DNA of 51,676 nucleotides from Tsukamurella sp. 1534 (GCF_000312385.1 NZ_HE997626.1:1280528-1332203); one strand, 5' to 3'; positions 42,797-51,303 are shown, counted from the first letter of the stretch. The notes: generated by a model not told the origin, from the letters alone. Numbers and translations: made by a program.

Positions 42797-42902
42797 GGTG
42801 CTCCCTCGGGCTGAACGGGGGTGGGCTGAGCTGATCGCCGTCAATGTAGAAGTGCAACGTGATCAGCAGGCAACGCCTCGGTGAACGCGGGGAGCGGATG
42901 TG

Positions 42903-44003
42903 TCAGACGGTCGCGGGGGTTCCCGCGTCCTTGAGCCTGCGGTTGCGCAGGACGCTGGAGATCAGAGCCGACACGATGAACACGATGCCGATGAGGCCCG
43001 TCACCACTTCCGGGACCGGAGTTCCGATGGAGTACAACAGGATCACCGCGAGCGCACCGATCGCCCAGTGCGCGCCGTGTTCGAGGTACACGTAGTCCGA
43101 GAGCGTGCCCTGACGCACCAGGTACACCGTGATCGACCGGACGAACATGGCGCCGATGAGGCCCAGGCCCAGCGCGATGATGATCGGGTCCGCGGTGATC
43201 GCGAACGCGCCGATGACCCCGTCGAACGAGAACGACGCGTCGAGCACCTCGAGGTACATGAACAGGAAGAAGCCTGCCTTACCGCTCGCCTTGGCGAGCT
43301 CCGACGGTCCGCCGCCGCCCGGCACCTCGGCGGTGCCCTCGAGATCGGCGATCTCGCCGTCCTCCTCGACGTGGAACATCTCGCCGAGGCCGTTGACCAG
43401 CAGGTAGGTCACGAGGCCCAGCAGCCCGGCCACGAGAACCGTGGTCTGCTCCCCGTCGTGGGCGATGAACATCGCCGTGTACAGCAGCGCGCAGGCGGCG
43501 ATGATCACCGAGAGCTGGTCCAGGCGGCCGATCCGCTCCAGAGGTTTCTCGATCCAGCTGAGCCAGGTGATGCTCTTGTCGGCGAACACGAAGTCGAGGA
43601 ACAGCATGAGAAGGAACATCCCGCCGAACGCCGCGATCTGCGGGTGCGCCGCGGTCACCAGCTCCTCGTAGGTGGGGGAGCCGTCGGTGGGCGGGTTCAG
43701 CGCCAGCTGCAGCGCGTGCGCCGGATCGAGGCCCGCGGTGATCCACACGATGGCCAGCGGGAACAGCAGCCGCATGCCCACCACCGCGATGAGGATGCCC
43801 ACCGTGAGGAACATGGTCTGCCAGAACTGGCTCATCCTGCCGAGGATCGTCGCGTTGATCACCGCGTTGTCGAACGACAGGCTGACCTCCAGCACGCCGA
43901 GGATCGCCGTGAGGATCAGCGCCTGGGGGCCGCCGTAGAGGAACGCCGCGATCAGCGACAGCACCGTCACGACGATGGAGACTCCGAAAGTCCGCAGGAA
44001 CAC
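42903..44003 (-). CDS. TerC-related DUF475 integral membrane protein
   Basis: 366 residues, about 9 membrane helices. Two copies of the TerC-type acidic membrane motif: LEVSLSFDNAVINATIL (about 38-54) and LEVLDASFSFDGVIGAFA (about 247-264), plus FLDFVFADKS. TerC/DUF475 proteins are linked to manganese export and metal loading of secreted proteins, and to tellurite resistance. The central soluble loop (about 210-235) is acidic. GTG start with AGAAAGG upstream. A TAGGTT -10 candidate lies at 44057-44062; the ~47-nt leader is too short for a yybP-ykoY riboswitch. It is encoded upstream of the metal-dependent PhoX-like gene on the same strand. Confidence 0.87.
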   Translation of the reverse strand: MFLRTFGVSIVVTVLSLIAAFLYGGPQALILTAILGVLEVSLSFDNAVINATILGRMSQFWQTMFLTVGILIAVVGMRLLFPLAIVWITAGLDPAHALQLALNPPTDGSPTYEELVTAAHPQIAAFGGMFLLMLFLDFVFADKSITWLSWIEKPLERIGRLDQLSVIIAACALLYTAMFIAHDGEQTTVLVAGLLGLVTYLLVNGLGEMFHVEEDGEIADLEGTAEVPGGGGPSELAKASGKAGFFLFMYLEVLDASFSFDGVIGAFAITADPIIIALGLGLIGAMFVRSITVYLVRQGTLSDYVYLEHGAHWAIGALAVILLYSIGTPVPEVVTGLIGIVFIVSALISSVLRNRRLKDAGTPATV

Positions 44004-44114
44004 GGGGGCCTTTCTCTGGGGTGGTGCCGCTCAGCGCGGCGCTCGTTCGCCCATCGAACCTACGCCCCACCGTGCCGCGCCGCCGCATAAGCCCACGACG
44101 AGTCCGGTTTCCGG

Positions 44115-44993
44115 TCACCTCCCCAGGTGGCGGTCGGCGAAGGCGTCGAGGGCGTCCTCGGTGCCCCGATACGGCTCGTCGGGGCGGGGCCAGTGCAGGA
44201 TCACGTCGGTGAAGCCGAGCTCGGCGGCGCGTCCCACCGCATCGTCCGCCGCGTCCGGCGAGCTGAGGCTGTAGGTGCCGCCCGAGTCGATCGAGAGGTA
44301 CCGGTCCACGGCGCCGCGGTCGCGGCCGACCGCGTCGAGCGCGTCGTCCAGCCGGCTCGAGAGCTCCGCCACCCTCGACCACCAGGCCTCGCCACCGTCA
44401 CCGTCGGGCCCGGTGGTCGCCCAGCCCTGCCCCAGCTCCGCCACGAGCCGAACCCCCTTGGGGCCGTTGGCCGCCAACACGAACGGCATACGCGGGGACT
44501 GCGCGGGTTCGCCCACCATCCGGGCGTCCACGGCGCGGTACCGCGGACCGTCGAAGGAGATGGGGCCGTTCTGCTCGAACCGCAGCAGCACGTCGAGGTC
44601 CCGCGTGAACTCCTCGAAGCGCTCGTGCCTTTCGCGCGGCGTGAGCGGATCCTGCCCCAGCACGTAGGCGTCGAAACCGGTACCGCCCGAGCCGATGCCC
44701 AGCAGGAACCGCCCGCCCGCGATCTCGTCCACCCCCGCCAGGTCCTTCGCGAACGGAACCGGATGCCGGTAATTGGGCGACGTGACGAAGGTTCCCAGCC
44801 GGATCGACTCCGTCGCGGTGGCGGCGGCCGTGAGCTGCGGGATCGTCGCCGTCCACGGCTGATCCGCCAGCGTGCGCCAGGACAGGTGGTCGTACGTCCA
44901 GGCGTGATCGAAGCCGAGTTCCTCGGCCTTGCGCCAGCGCCGGCGCGCCTCCGGCCACGGGTACTGGGGAAGGATCACGACACCGAATTTCAC
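44115..44993 (-). CDS. LLM-class F420-dependent oxidoreductase
   Basis: 292 residues, luciferase-like TIM barrel: ILPQYPWPEARRRWRKAEELGFDHAWTYDH type start, RLGTFVTSPNYRHPVPFAKDL, GRFLLGIGSGGTGFDAY and PFVLAANGPKGVRLVAEL, with the usual cofactor-binding Gly-rich loops. It reduces or oxidises an unknown substrate with F420. GTG start; TAGGCT (45000-45005) lies exactly 6 nt upstream and there is no RBS, so leaderless. Divergent from the OPT gene. Confidence 0.92.
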   Translation of the reverse strand: MKFGVVILPQYPWPEARRRWRKAEELGFDHAWTYDHLSWRTLADQPWTATIPQLTAAATATESIRLGTFVTSPNYRHPVPFAKDLAGVDEIAGGRFLLGIGSGGTGFDAYVLGQDPLTPRERHERFEEFTRDLDVLLRFEQNGPISFDGPRYRAVDARMVGEPAQSPRMPFVLAANGPKGVRLVAELGQGWATTGPDGDGGEAWWSRVAELSSRLDDALDAVGRDRGAVDRYLSIDSGGTYSLSSPDAADDAVGRAAELGFTDVILHWPRPDEPYRGTEDALDAFADRHLGR

Positions 44994-45103
44994 GTAGCCA
45001 GCCTACGGACCTTGCGCGTTTGCGGCGTACGATCACCTGCTTGGTCCTAGGGTTTGCTCGTTCGGTCCTACAGGGCCACGCTTCCTTGAAGGGATACAAC
45101 CTC

Positions 45104-47080
45104 ATGTCCACACCGGCACCCGCCGCCGCGCCGCAATCCGGCGTCCGCGAGTTCACGACTCGCGCAGTGATCCTCGGCGCCGTGATCACCCTGGTCTTCA
45201 CCGCGGCCAACGCGTACCTCGGCCTCAAGGTGGGCCTCACGTTCGCCACGTCGATCCCCGCCGCCGTCATCTCGATGGCGCTGCTGCGCTACTTCGCGAA
45301 CCACTCCATCGTCGAGAACAACATCGTGCAGACGATCGCCTCGGCGGCCGGCACGCTGTCCGCGATCGTGTTCATCCTCCCCGGCCTCGTGATGATCGGC
45401 TGGTGGAGCGGATTCCCGTACTGGACCACCACCCTCGTCTGCCTGGTGGGCGGCGTGCTCGGCGTCATGTACTCGATCCCGTTGCGCCGCGCCCTGGTCA
45501 CGGGGTCCGATCTACCGTTCCCCGAGGGTGTCGCCGCCGCCGAGGTGCTCAAGGTGGGCGACACCGCCGAGGGCGCGCAGGAGAACAAGCGCGGCCTGCG
45601 GCTGATCCTGCTCGGCTCGTTCGCGGCCGCGGCCTACGCGCTGCTCGGGAAGATGAAGGTCGTCGCCGAGGGGCTCTCCACCACCTTCCGGGTGGGCAAC
45701 GGCGGCACCATGTTCGTGCCCGGCCTCTCCTTCGCGCTCATCGGCGTGGGCCACCTCGTGGGCGTCACCGTGGGTTTCGCGATGATCGTGGGCCTCGTCA
45801 TCTCCTACTTCGTGCTCCTGCCGATGTGGACCGCGGGCGAGCTGCCCGACACCGGCGACATCGCCGACGCCGTCTCCGGCGTGTTCGCCACCGAGATCCG
45901 GCTGATCGGCGCCGGCGCGATCGCCGTGGCCGCCATCTGGACGCTCATCAAGATCCTGGGCCCGGTGCTGCGCGGCATCGCCGACTCCATCGCCTCCTCG
46001 CGCAAGCGGCGCGACGGCGAGATCGTCGACATCACCGAGCGCGACATCCCGTTCCCCATCGTCGCGGCCGTCGTGCTGGTGTCGATGGTGCCGATCGGCG
46101 TGCTGCTGTGGCTGTTCACCTCCGGGACCGCGCTCGACGGTGGCGCGGGCGGGATCATCACGCTCAGCCTCGTGTTCATCCTGGTGCTCGGCCTCGTCGT
46201 GGCCTCGGTCTGCGGCTACATGGCCGGCCTGATCGGCGCCTCGAACAGCCCCGTCTCCGGCGTCGGCATTCTCGTCGTGCTCGCCGCCGCGCTGCTCATC
46301 CGCGTGGTGTGGGGGCCGGCGCAGGGCGACACCGCCACCGCGCTCGTCGCGTACACGCTGTTCACCGCCGCGATCATCTTCTCCATCGCCACGATCTCCA
46401 ACGACAACCTCCAGGACCTCAAGACCGGCCAGCTGGTGGGCGCGACCCCGTGGAAGCAGCAGGTGGCCCTGGTGCTCGGTGTGGCGTTCGGCTCGGCCAT
46501 CATCCCGCCGGTGCTCGACCTGCTGCAGAGCGGCTTCGGCTTCGCCGGCGCGCCCGGCGCGGGCGAGAACGCCCTCGCCGCGCCGCAGGCCTCGCTGCTC
46601 GCGAAGCTGTCCGAGGGCGTGTTCGGCGGCGACCTCGACTGGGGGCTCATCGGCCTCGGCGCCATCATCGGCGCGGTGGTCATCGTGATCGACGAGGTGC
46701 TCTCCCGCACCTCGAAGTTCCGCCTGCCGCCGCTGGCCGTGGGCATGGGCATGTACCTGCCCATGAGCGTCACGCTGATGATCCCCGTCGGCGCCCTCAT
46801 CGGCTGGTACTACAACCGCTGGGCCGAGAAGTCGTCCGACGCCGAGGGCCGCAAGCGCCTCGGCACCCTGCTGGCCACCGGCCTCATCGTGGGCGAGTCG
46901 ATCTTCGGCGTGATCTACGCGGGCATCGTCGTGGCCACCGGCAAGGACGAGCCGCTCGCCCTGCCGTTCATCGGCGAGGGCTACCTGCACTGGGGCGAGG
47001 CGCTGGGCGTCGTCGTCTTCGCGGGGATCCTGGCCGTGCTGTACCTGCGGACGAAGAAGATCGCCGCCACGGAGGCCTAA
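45104..47080 (+). CDS. OPT-family oligopeptide/metal-chelate transporter
   Basis: 658 residues with about 15-16 membrane helices. Family segments: LGAVITLVFTAANAYLGLKVGLTF (helix 1), SIVENNIVQTIASAAGTLS, GSDLPFPEGVAAAEVLK, CGYMAGLIGASNSPVSGVGIL and TISNDNLQDLKTGQLVGATPWKQQ. Proton-coupled uptake of peptides or metal-chelates is known for the family; the substrate here is unknown. ATG 45104 chosen by GAAGGGA upstream; a 28-residue upstream extension crosses the divergent promoter region. Ends in a very strong terminator. Confidence 0.94.
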   Translation: MSTPAPAAAPQSGVREFTTRAVILGAVITLVFTAANAYLGLKVGLTFATSIPAAVISMALLRYFANHSIVENNIVQTIASAAGTLSAIVFILPGLVMIGWWSGFPYWTTTLVCLVGGVLGVMYSIPLRRALVTGSDLPFPEGVAAAEVLKVGDTAEGAQENKRGLRLILLGSFAAAAYALLGKMKVVAEGLSTTFRVGNGGTMFVPGLSFALIGVGHLVGVTVGFAMIVGLVISYFVLLPMWTAGELPDTGDIADAVSGVFATEIRLIGAGAIAVAAIWTLIKILGPVLRGIADSIASSRKRRDGEIVDITERDIPFPIVAAVVLVSMVPIGVLLWLFTSGTALDGGAGGIITLSLVFILVLGLVVASVCGYMAGLIGASNSPVSGVGILVVLAAALLIRVVWGPAQGDTATALVAYTLFTAAIIFSIATISNDNLQDLKTGQLVGATPWKQQVALVLGVAFGSAIIPPVLDLLQSGFGFAGAPGAGENALAAPQASLLAKLSEGVFGGDLDWGLIGLGAIIGAVVIVIDEVLSRTSKFRLPPLAVGMGMYLPMSVTLMIPVGALIGWYYNRWAEKSSDAEGRKRLGTLLATGLIVGESIFGVIYAGIVVATGKDEPLALPFIGEGYLHWGEALGVVVFAGILAVLYLRTKKIAATEA

Positions 47081-47089
47081 CACCGGCGT

Positions 47090-47124
47090 CGGACCGCCGC
47101 GGGAACGATTCCCGCGGCGGTCCG
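47090..47124 (+). terminator. Strong perfect hairpin after the OPT gene
   Basis: A 16-bp perfect stem (left arm 47090-47105, right arm 47109-47124) with a CGA loop, 10 bp after the stop. No T-tract. Its right arm lies within the left copy of the direct repeat that flanks the next gene. Confidence 0.8.
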
Positions 47125-47184
47125 CTGTTCCCGCGATCACCATGGGGATCGCGGGAACAGCCGGGGATCGCGGGAAGCGCCGCG
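47106..47184 (+). repeat. Direct repeat, left copy (79 bp)
   Basis: About 71 of 79 positions match the copy at 47850-47928; the inner 60 bp (47125-47184) differ at only two. It contains an inverted repeat with 14-bp arms (CTGTTCCCGCGATC, 47125-47138, and its complement 47147-47160, loop ACCATGGG) and a second GATCGCGGGA 19 bp after the first. Ends 5 bp before the stop codon of the flanked gene. Confidence 0.93.
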
Positions 47185-47189
47185 AGCAG

Positions 47190-47813
47190 TCAGTCCTCAG
47201 TCAACCGCTCGATCTCGGCGCGGCGCGACTCCTTCGCGAATGCCACGTATCCGGGGTCGGCGTCGTCGGAGAACTCCTCGCCCGCCAGAATCTGCGCGGC
47301 GACGTTGACCAGGTACCTCTTCTCGATCATCACTCTGCGAACGAGGATGTCGATGTCGCCAGGGTTCCGGAGTGAAGGGTCCTCGATCACCGCGGTCAAG
47401 GCATCGCGGTAGTCGGCGAGAGCGTTCTTCGTGCTGCGCAGCGCGTCGCCGAGGATGCGGTGGGGCAGAAGCGTCTCGATCACGGAACGACTGAGGGTCA
47501 GATCAGTCCAGGCGTCCTCGAACGCGGCGGCCCGGACCTCCGTCGGTGTGGTGCCGGCTTCATGGGCACGGCGCACAGGTCGTGATTTGTTCACGAATTG
47601 CTGCAGCTTCTGCGCGAAGTCGACGAGGGCGGCCCGGCGCTCGGCGGTCAGGGCGGTGAAACGCTCCTGCTGCGCGAGCCGCTCCTGCGTCGTGAGCTTC
47701 TGGCTCTCGATTCGGATGTTCGCGCGGGCCTGCACCATCCCGGCCAGCACGGTCATCATCGAGCCCAGCGCGGTCGCGCCCGCGGTCACCAGGGCGACGG
47801 ACAACGGATTCAT
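47190..47813 (-). CDS. Hypothetical membrane-anchored coiled-coil protein between direct repeats
   Basis: 207 residues; family not recognised. One N-terminal membrane helix (about 3-27, PLSVALVTAGATALGSMMTVLAG), then a charged helical region (about 30-75; QKLTTQERLAQQERF) likely to form a coiled coil, then a soluble helical domain ending RRAEIERLTED. GC content is visibly lower than in neighbouring genes and codons are less biased to GC at third positions, suggesting foreign origin. ATG start; TAGTGT lies 8 nt upstream, no RBS. It is flanked on both sides by near-identical direct repeats, as if carried in as a unit. No transposase or integrase is nearby. Confidence 0.72.
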   Translation of the reverse strand: MNPLSVALVTAGATALGSMMTVLAGMVQARANIRIESQKLTTQERLAQQERFTALTAERRAALVDFAQKLQQFVNKSRPVRRAHEAGTTPTEVRAAAFEDAWTDLTLSRSVIETLLPHRILGDALRSTKNALADYRDALTAVIEDPSLRNPGDIDILVRRVMIEKRYLVNVAAQILAGEEFSDDADPGYVAFAKESRRAEIERLTED

Positions 47814-47849
47814 GCATCGTCACACTACGTGAGTGGCACCACGGGACAC

Positions 47850-47928
47850 CGATTCCCGCGACAGCGAACTGTTCCCGCGATCACCATGGAGATCGCGGGA
47901 ACAGCCGGGGATCGCGGGAAGCGTCGCG
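47850..47928 (+). repeat. Direct repeat, right copy (79 bp)
   Basis: Partner of 47106-47184 at a distance of 744 bp, same orientation. Inverted repeat arms at 47869-47882 and 47891-47904, loop ACCATGGA. Confidence 0.93.
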
Positions 47929-47940
47929 GGAGAAGTCGGT

Positions 47941-47975
47941 GATCGCGGGAGCAGTCGGGGATCGCGGGAAGGGCC
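47941..47975 (+). repeat. Third partial copy of the GATCGCGGGA pair
   Basis: GATCGCGGGA at 47941 and again at 47960, the same 19-bp period as inside both direct repeats (47147/47166 and 47891/47910). It directly precedes the end of the next gene. Confidence 0.8.
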
Positions 47976-47988
47976 GCAGCAGCGGCGG

Positions 47989-48750
47989 TCAGAAGTCGAA
48001 GCCGCCGAAGTCGAAGCCGCCGCCCGCGTCCCCGAAGTCTCCACCACCGAAGTCTCCGCCACCGAAGTCCCCGCCGGCGTCTCCGCCCGCGTCGCCACCG
48101 TCGAAGCCGCCGTCCGCGCCGGCACCGTCGGCCATGACGGCTGGACCGACACCGGCCATACCGGCGAACAGCGAGCTGAACAGCAGGTAGCTGCCCACGC
48201 CCCAGGCGCCGGCCACGAGCGCGGGCTTCCACCACGGCTCGCTGTACCAGCCCGCGGGCACCGGGCGGCCCGCGACCATGCCGCCGGGGTAGTAGTTCGG
48301 GGTGCGGTCCGACGGCGCCGGAGACGCGGCGATCTCGCGACCCTCCACCTCGACGGAACGGTCCTCCCCGACGGTGCCGGCGGCGCGCTGGCCGTCGAGC
48401 TCGGGGATCGCCGGCCCGGGATCCATGTCCATGGCGACCCGGGCGGCGCGCGTGTAGTAGAGGCCCTCGATCGCGGTCTGCTTGGCCAACCCCGCCTGCG
48501 CGGGCGTGGTGGCCTGGGCGATCTGCGAACCGGCGGCGTTGTAGCGCTCCCCGGCGTCGGCCAGGGCCTGTTGCGCGGCCTCGTTGGAGCCGACGAGGTT
48601 GTTCACCTGGCCGGAGAGGCGCTCGATGGCGGCGCGGGCGTCGGCCTGGGCGTCGGCGAGGGCCTCGGCCTTGGCGCGGCGGCCCCGCGAAACGCTCACG
48701 ACGACCAGCGCGACGACCGCGATCAGGACGATGACGAGCAGGAATTCCAT
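47989..48750 (-). CDS. Membrane protein with Gly/Asp/Phe repeat tail
   Basis: 253 residues; family not securely recognised (DUF1542-like helical repeats are possible). N-terminal membrane helix (1-20), a helical Ala/Glu/Gln-rich region (25-105, likely coiled coil), a Pro-rich linker, a second hydrophobic stretch (about 178-205, WWKPALVAGAWGVGSYLLF) and a low-complexity C-terminus with GGGDFGGGDFGDAGGG repeats ending FDF. Such tails occur in YgcG-type envelope proteins. ATG start; TAGCGT (48757-48762) lies exactly 6 nt upstream, leaderless. The tail is encoded by short imperfect 9-12-bp DNA repeats. Confidence 0.78.
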   Translation of the reverse strand: MEFLLVIVLIAVVALVVVSVSRGRRAKAEALADAQADARAAIERLSGQVNNLVGSNEAAQQALADAGERYNAAGSQIAQATTPAQAGLAKQTAIEGLYYTRAARVAMDMDPGPAIPELDGQRAAGTVGEDRSVEVEGREIAASPAPSDRTPNYYPGGMVAGRPVPAGWYSEPWWKPALVAGAWGVGSYLLFSSLFAGMAGVGPAVMADGAGADGGFDGGDAGGDAGGDFGGGDFGGGDFGDAGGGFDFGGFDF

Positions 48751-48864
48751 GACCCGACGCTACCGACGGAGCGTGGCCGCATGCTTACAGGAGACTGAAG
48801 AAACCGGACTTTCCGCCCAGGGTGAAAGGCTGTCGCCGCCGCGCGTCGGACGGCGGACGACGCA

Positions 48865-48897
48865 GCAGGCCCGCCACCACCAGGGTGACGGGCCTGC
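48865..48897 (-). terminator. Hairpin downstream of ino1
   Basis: Arms GCAGGCCCG (48865-48873) and CGGGCCTGC (48889-48897), with an inner CACC/GGTG stem. It lies 16 bp beyond the ino1 stop on the minus strand. Confidence 0.7.
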
Positions 48898-48913
48898 GAG
48901 GACCGGATGCGGA

Positions 48914-50011
48914 CTAGTCCGCGCCGATGATGAACTCCTCGAGCTGGGCGCGCGCGACATCGTCGGCGATCTGCTCCGGCGGGGACTTCATCAGGTACGC
49001 CGAGGCGGGGATCACGGGGCCGCCGATGCCGCGGTCCTTGGCGATCTTCGCGGCGCGCACGGCGTCGATGATGATGCCGGCCGAGTTGGGGGAGTCCCAC
49101 ACCTCGAGCTTGTACTCCAGGTTCAGCGGTACATCGCCGAAGGCGCGGCCTTCGAGGCGGACGTACGCCCACTTGCGGTCGTCGAGCCACTCCACGTAGT
49201 CCGACGGGCCGATGTGCACGTTGCGGTCCTGGACCTTGCCGGCCAGCGAGCCGCGCAGGTTCGAGGTGACGGCCTGGGTCTTGGAGACCTTCTTCGACTC
49301 CAGGCGCTCGCGCTCGAGCATGTTCTTGAAGTCCATGTTGCCGCCGACGTTGAGCTGGTAGGTGCGGTCCAGCACCACGCCGCGATCCTCGAACAGCTTC
49401 GCCATCACGCGGTGCGTGATGGTCGCGCCGACCTGCGACTTGATGTCGTCGCCGACGATCGGGACGCCCGCGTCGCGGAACTTCGCGGCCCACTCCGGGT
49501 CGGAGGCGATGAACACGGGCAGCGCGTTGACGAAGGCCACGCCCGCGTCGATGGCGCACTGCGCGTAGAACTTGTCGGCCTCCTCGGAGCCCACCGGCAG
49601 GTAGGAGACGAGGACGTCGACCTCGTTGTCCTTGAGCTGCTGGACCACGTCGACGCCCTCACCCGGCGCCTCCTCGATGGTCATCTTGTAGTACTTGCCC
49701 AGGCCGTCGAGGGTGTGGCCGCGCTGGACGGTGACCCCGGTGGGGGGCACGTCGGCGATCTTGATGGTGTTGTTCTCGGAGGCGTTGATGGCGTCCGAGA
49801 GGTCGAAGCCGACCTTCTTGCCGTCCACGTCGAACGCGGCGACGAACTCGACGTCGCGCACGTGGTACGGGCCGAACTTGACGTGCATGAGGCCCGGGAC
49901 CTCGGCATCGTCGGCCACGTCCTTGTAGTAGTGGACGCCCTGCACGAGCGACGAGGCGCAGTTGCCCACGCCGACGATCGCAACGCGCACCGTGGTGGAG
50001 TTGTCAGTCAC
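48914..50011 (-). CDS. ino1: Inositol-3-phosphate synthase
   Basis: Converts glucose-6-phosphate to inositol-3-phosphate, the entry to phosphatidylinositol, mannosides and mycothiol. 365 residues, the mycobacterial size. NAD motif [16 protein letters not shown] (residues 9-24), [47 protein letters not shown] and CCS-like [15 protein letters not shown]. The GTG start overlaps the stop of the PadR gene by 8 bases, so the two are coupled. Same PadR-ino1 pairing as in M. tuberculosis. Confidence 0.96.
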   Translation of the reverse strand: MTDNSTTVRVAIVGVGNCASSLVQGVHYYKDVADDAEVPGLMHVKFGPYHVRDVEFVAAFDVDGKKVGFDLSDAINASENNTIKIADVPPTGVTVQRGHTLDGLGKYYKMTIEEAPGEGVDVVQQLKDNEVDVLVSYLPVGSEEADKFYAQCAIDAGVAFVNALPVFIASDPEWAAKFRDAGVPIVGDDIKSQVGATITHRVMAKLFEDRGVVLDRTYQLNVGGNMDFKNMLERERLESKKVSKTQAVTSNLRGSLAGKVQDRNVHIGPSDYVEWLDDRKWAYVRLEGRAFGDVPLNLEYKLEVWDSPNSAGIIIDAVRAAKIAKDRGIGGPVIPASAYLMKSPPEQIADDVARAQLEEFIIGAD

Positions 50012-50591
50012 CGTTCTTCCCTTCTGTCGGTGTGAGTCGGTCGGCGCCGGGCCGATCCTGGATTTCGGAGCGGGATTCCGCGGCGATCAGCTCGTTGAGC
50101 CACTTCACCTCGCGCTCCGTCGTTTCAAGTCCCAGCTCGTGCAACTGCCGCGTGTACGTCTCGCTGACGCCCCCGGCCGCGAGGGCCCGACGGAGCTCCT
50201 CCCGCCGCTCCTCGACCTGCCGGCGGCGACCCTCGAGGATGCGCAGCCGGGCGTGGGCGGGAGTGGCGGTGAAGAAGGCGAGATGTACGCCGAACCCGTC
50301 GTCCGTGTAGTTCTGCGGGCCCGTATCGGCGACCAGATCGGAGAACCGATCGTGGCCGGCGGGGGTCAGCTTGTACACACGGCGTGCGCGGCGCTTCCGA
50401 GTGGTCGCAACGGGGCCCGGCGCGGCTTCTTCCGCGATGTATCCGGCGTCCTGCGCGCGGCGCAGGGCGGGGTACAGCGAACCGTAGGAGAACGCGCGGA
50501 ACGGACCCAGCAGTTCCGTCAGCCGTTTGCGGATCTCATAGCCGTGCATCGGGGAGTCGTGCAGCAACCCGAGAACTGCCAGTTCGAGCAC
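50004..50591 (-). CDS. PadR-family transcriptional regulator
   Basis: 195 residues. N-terminal PadR winged helix ([56 protein letters not shown]), then a C-terminal dimerising helical domain (Vir_act_alpha type; [24 protein letters not shown]). It may control its own operon with ino1. GTG start with GGGAGGTG 3-10 nt upstream. A GTATCG-N15-CGATAC dyad in an AT-rich patch upstream is a candidate operator. Confidence 0.93.
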   Translation of the reverse strand: MLELAVLGLLHDSPMHGYEIRKRLTELLGPFRAFSYGSLYPALRRAQDAGYIAEEAAPGPVATTRKRRARRVYKLTPAGHDRFSDLVADTGPQNYTDDGFGVHLAFFTATPAHARLRILEGRRRQVEERREELRRALAAGGVSETYTRQLHELGLETTEREVKWLNELIAAESRSEIQDRPGADRLTPTEGKNGD

Positions 50592-50669
50592 CGCACCTCC
50601 CTTCGTTCCGGCGACGAGCCGCGGCGCGGCTGACGCGAGTGGATCTATCTACTGAATCGATCGACAGTT

Positions 50670-50696
50670 GTATCGAGCCGATATATACGACGATAC
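50670..50696. promoter_or_regulatory. AT-rich dyad GTATCG-N15-CGATAC upstream of PadR
   Basis: Inverted repeat around GATATATAC, the most AT-rich spot in this part of the window, about 80 bp upstream of the PadR start and inside the 246-bp divergent region. Candidate autoregulatory operator/promoter. The rest of that region (50592-50825) shows no gene. Confidence 0.45.
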
Positions 50697-50825
50697 CCCA
50701 GTGGCGTGATCGGGCTCGCATCGTGGCCGCCGGGCCGCCGGGCCACCACGGATCGTCGTCGTTGCGATCGTGAGCCGTGCGAAGGGCGGTATGCCCTTGT
50801 CGAGGCGATGAGGCGCCCGGCCACG

Positions 50826-50831
50826 TACATT
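50826..50831 (+). promoter_or_regulatory. -10 element of the DUF5318 gene (TACATT), leaderless
   Basis: TACATT-N6-GTG. It decides for the GTG start at 50838 over upstream in-frame starts. Confidence 0.55.
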
Positions 50832-50837
50832 GGATCC

Positions 50838-51236
50838 GTGCGGACGCAGAGGCAAACGGTGGACTACGCGCTGCGGCGGCGATCGCTGCTCGCGTCGGTC
50901 AACGCCGGGCGCACGGCGGTCCAGTCGGTGTGCGACGCGGACCCCTATCTCCTGCGGGCGGCCAAATTCCACGGCCGCCCGTCGGACGTGCTGTGCCCGA
51001 TCTGCCGCAAGGAGCAGCTCACACTGGTCTCCTGGGTGTTCGGGGAATCCCTGGGCACGGCGAACGGGTCGGCGCGGACCGAGGCCGAATTGTCCGAGCT
51101 CGAATCCGCACGGGTGGAGTTCTCCGTGCATGTCGTGGAAGTCTGCAGGTCGTGCAACTGGAATCATCTGGTCCAGTCGTACGTCGCCGGGCTGCCGCCG
51201 CGGCCCAAGCGCAAGAGACGCGCGGCGCCCGGATGA
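50838..51236 (+). CDS. DUF5318 zinc-ribbon-like protein (Rv0049-type)
   Basis: 132 residues, conserved upstream of ponA1 in this order. Starts MRTQRQTVDYALRRRSLL. Two CxxC pairs, Cys53/Cys56 (VLCPICRKE) and Cys103/Cys106 (EVCRSCNWNH), form a likely zinc ribbon around a central region, with a basic C-terminus (PPRPKRKRRAAPG). Cytosolic; function unknown. Leaderless GTG start. The next gene begins 67 bp downstream on the same strand. Confidence 0.88.
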   Translation: MRTQRQTVDYALRRRSLLASVNAGRTAVQSVCDADPYLLRAAKFHGRPSDVLCPICRKEQLTLVSWVFGESLGTANGSARTEAELSELESARVEFSVHVVEVCRSCNWNHLVQSYVAGLPPRPKRKRRAAPG

Positions 51237-51303
51237 CCGGGGCGGGGCACGGCCCCGCGCGGAGAACGAAGATCGACACGGAAGACGAGCGGAGAGACCA
51301 GCG

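Noticed and set aside
44004-44114. Possible yybP-ykoY manganese riboswitch before the DUF475 gene
   Set aside because: The leader from the likely -10 to the start is about 47 nt, too short, and no characteristic loop sequence is visible.
44398-45270. Frame starting MTAAGIDVA, the same nine residues as TrxB
   Set aside because: The similarity ends there. The frame is antisense to the LLM and OPT genes and Arg-rich; coincidence.
47939-48190. Pro/Ser/Lys-rich open frame opposite the Gly-Asp-Phe tail
   Set aside because: Complement of the repetitive tail of the minus-strand gene; no start signal.
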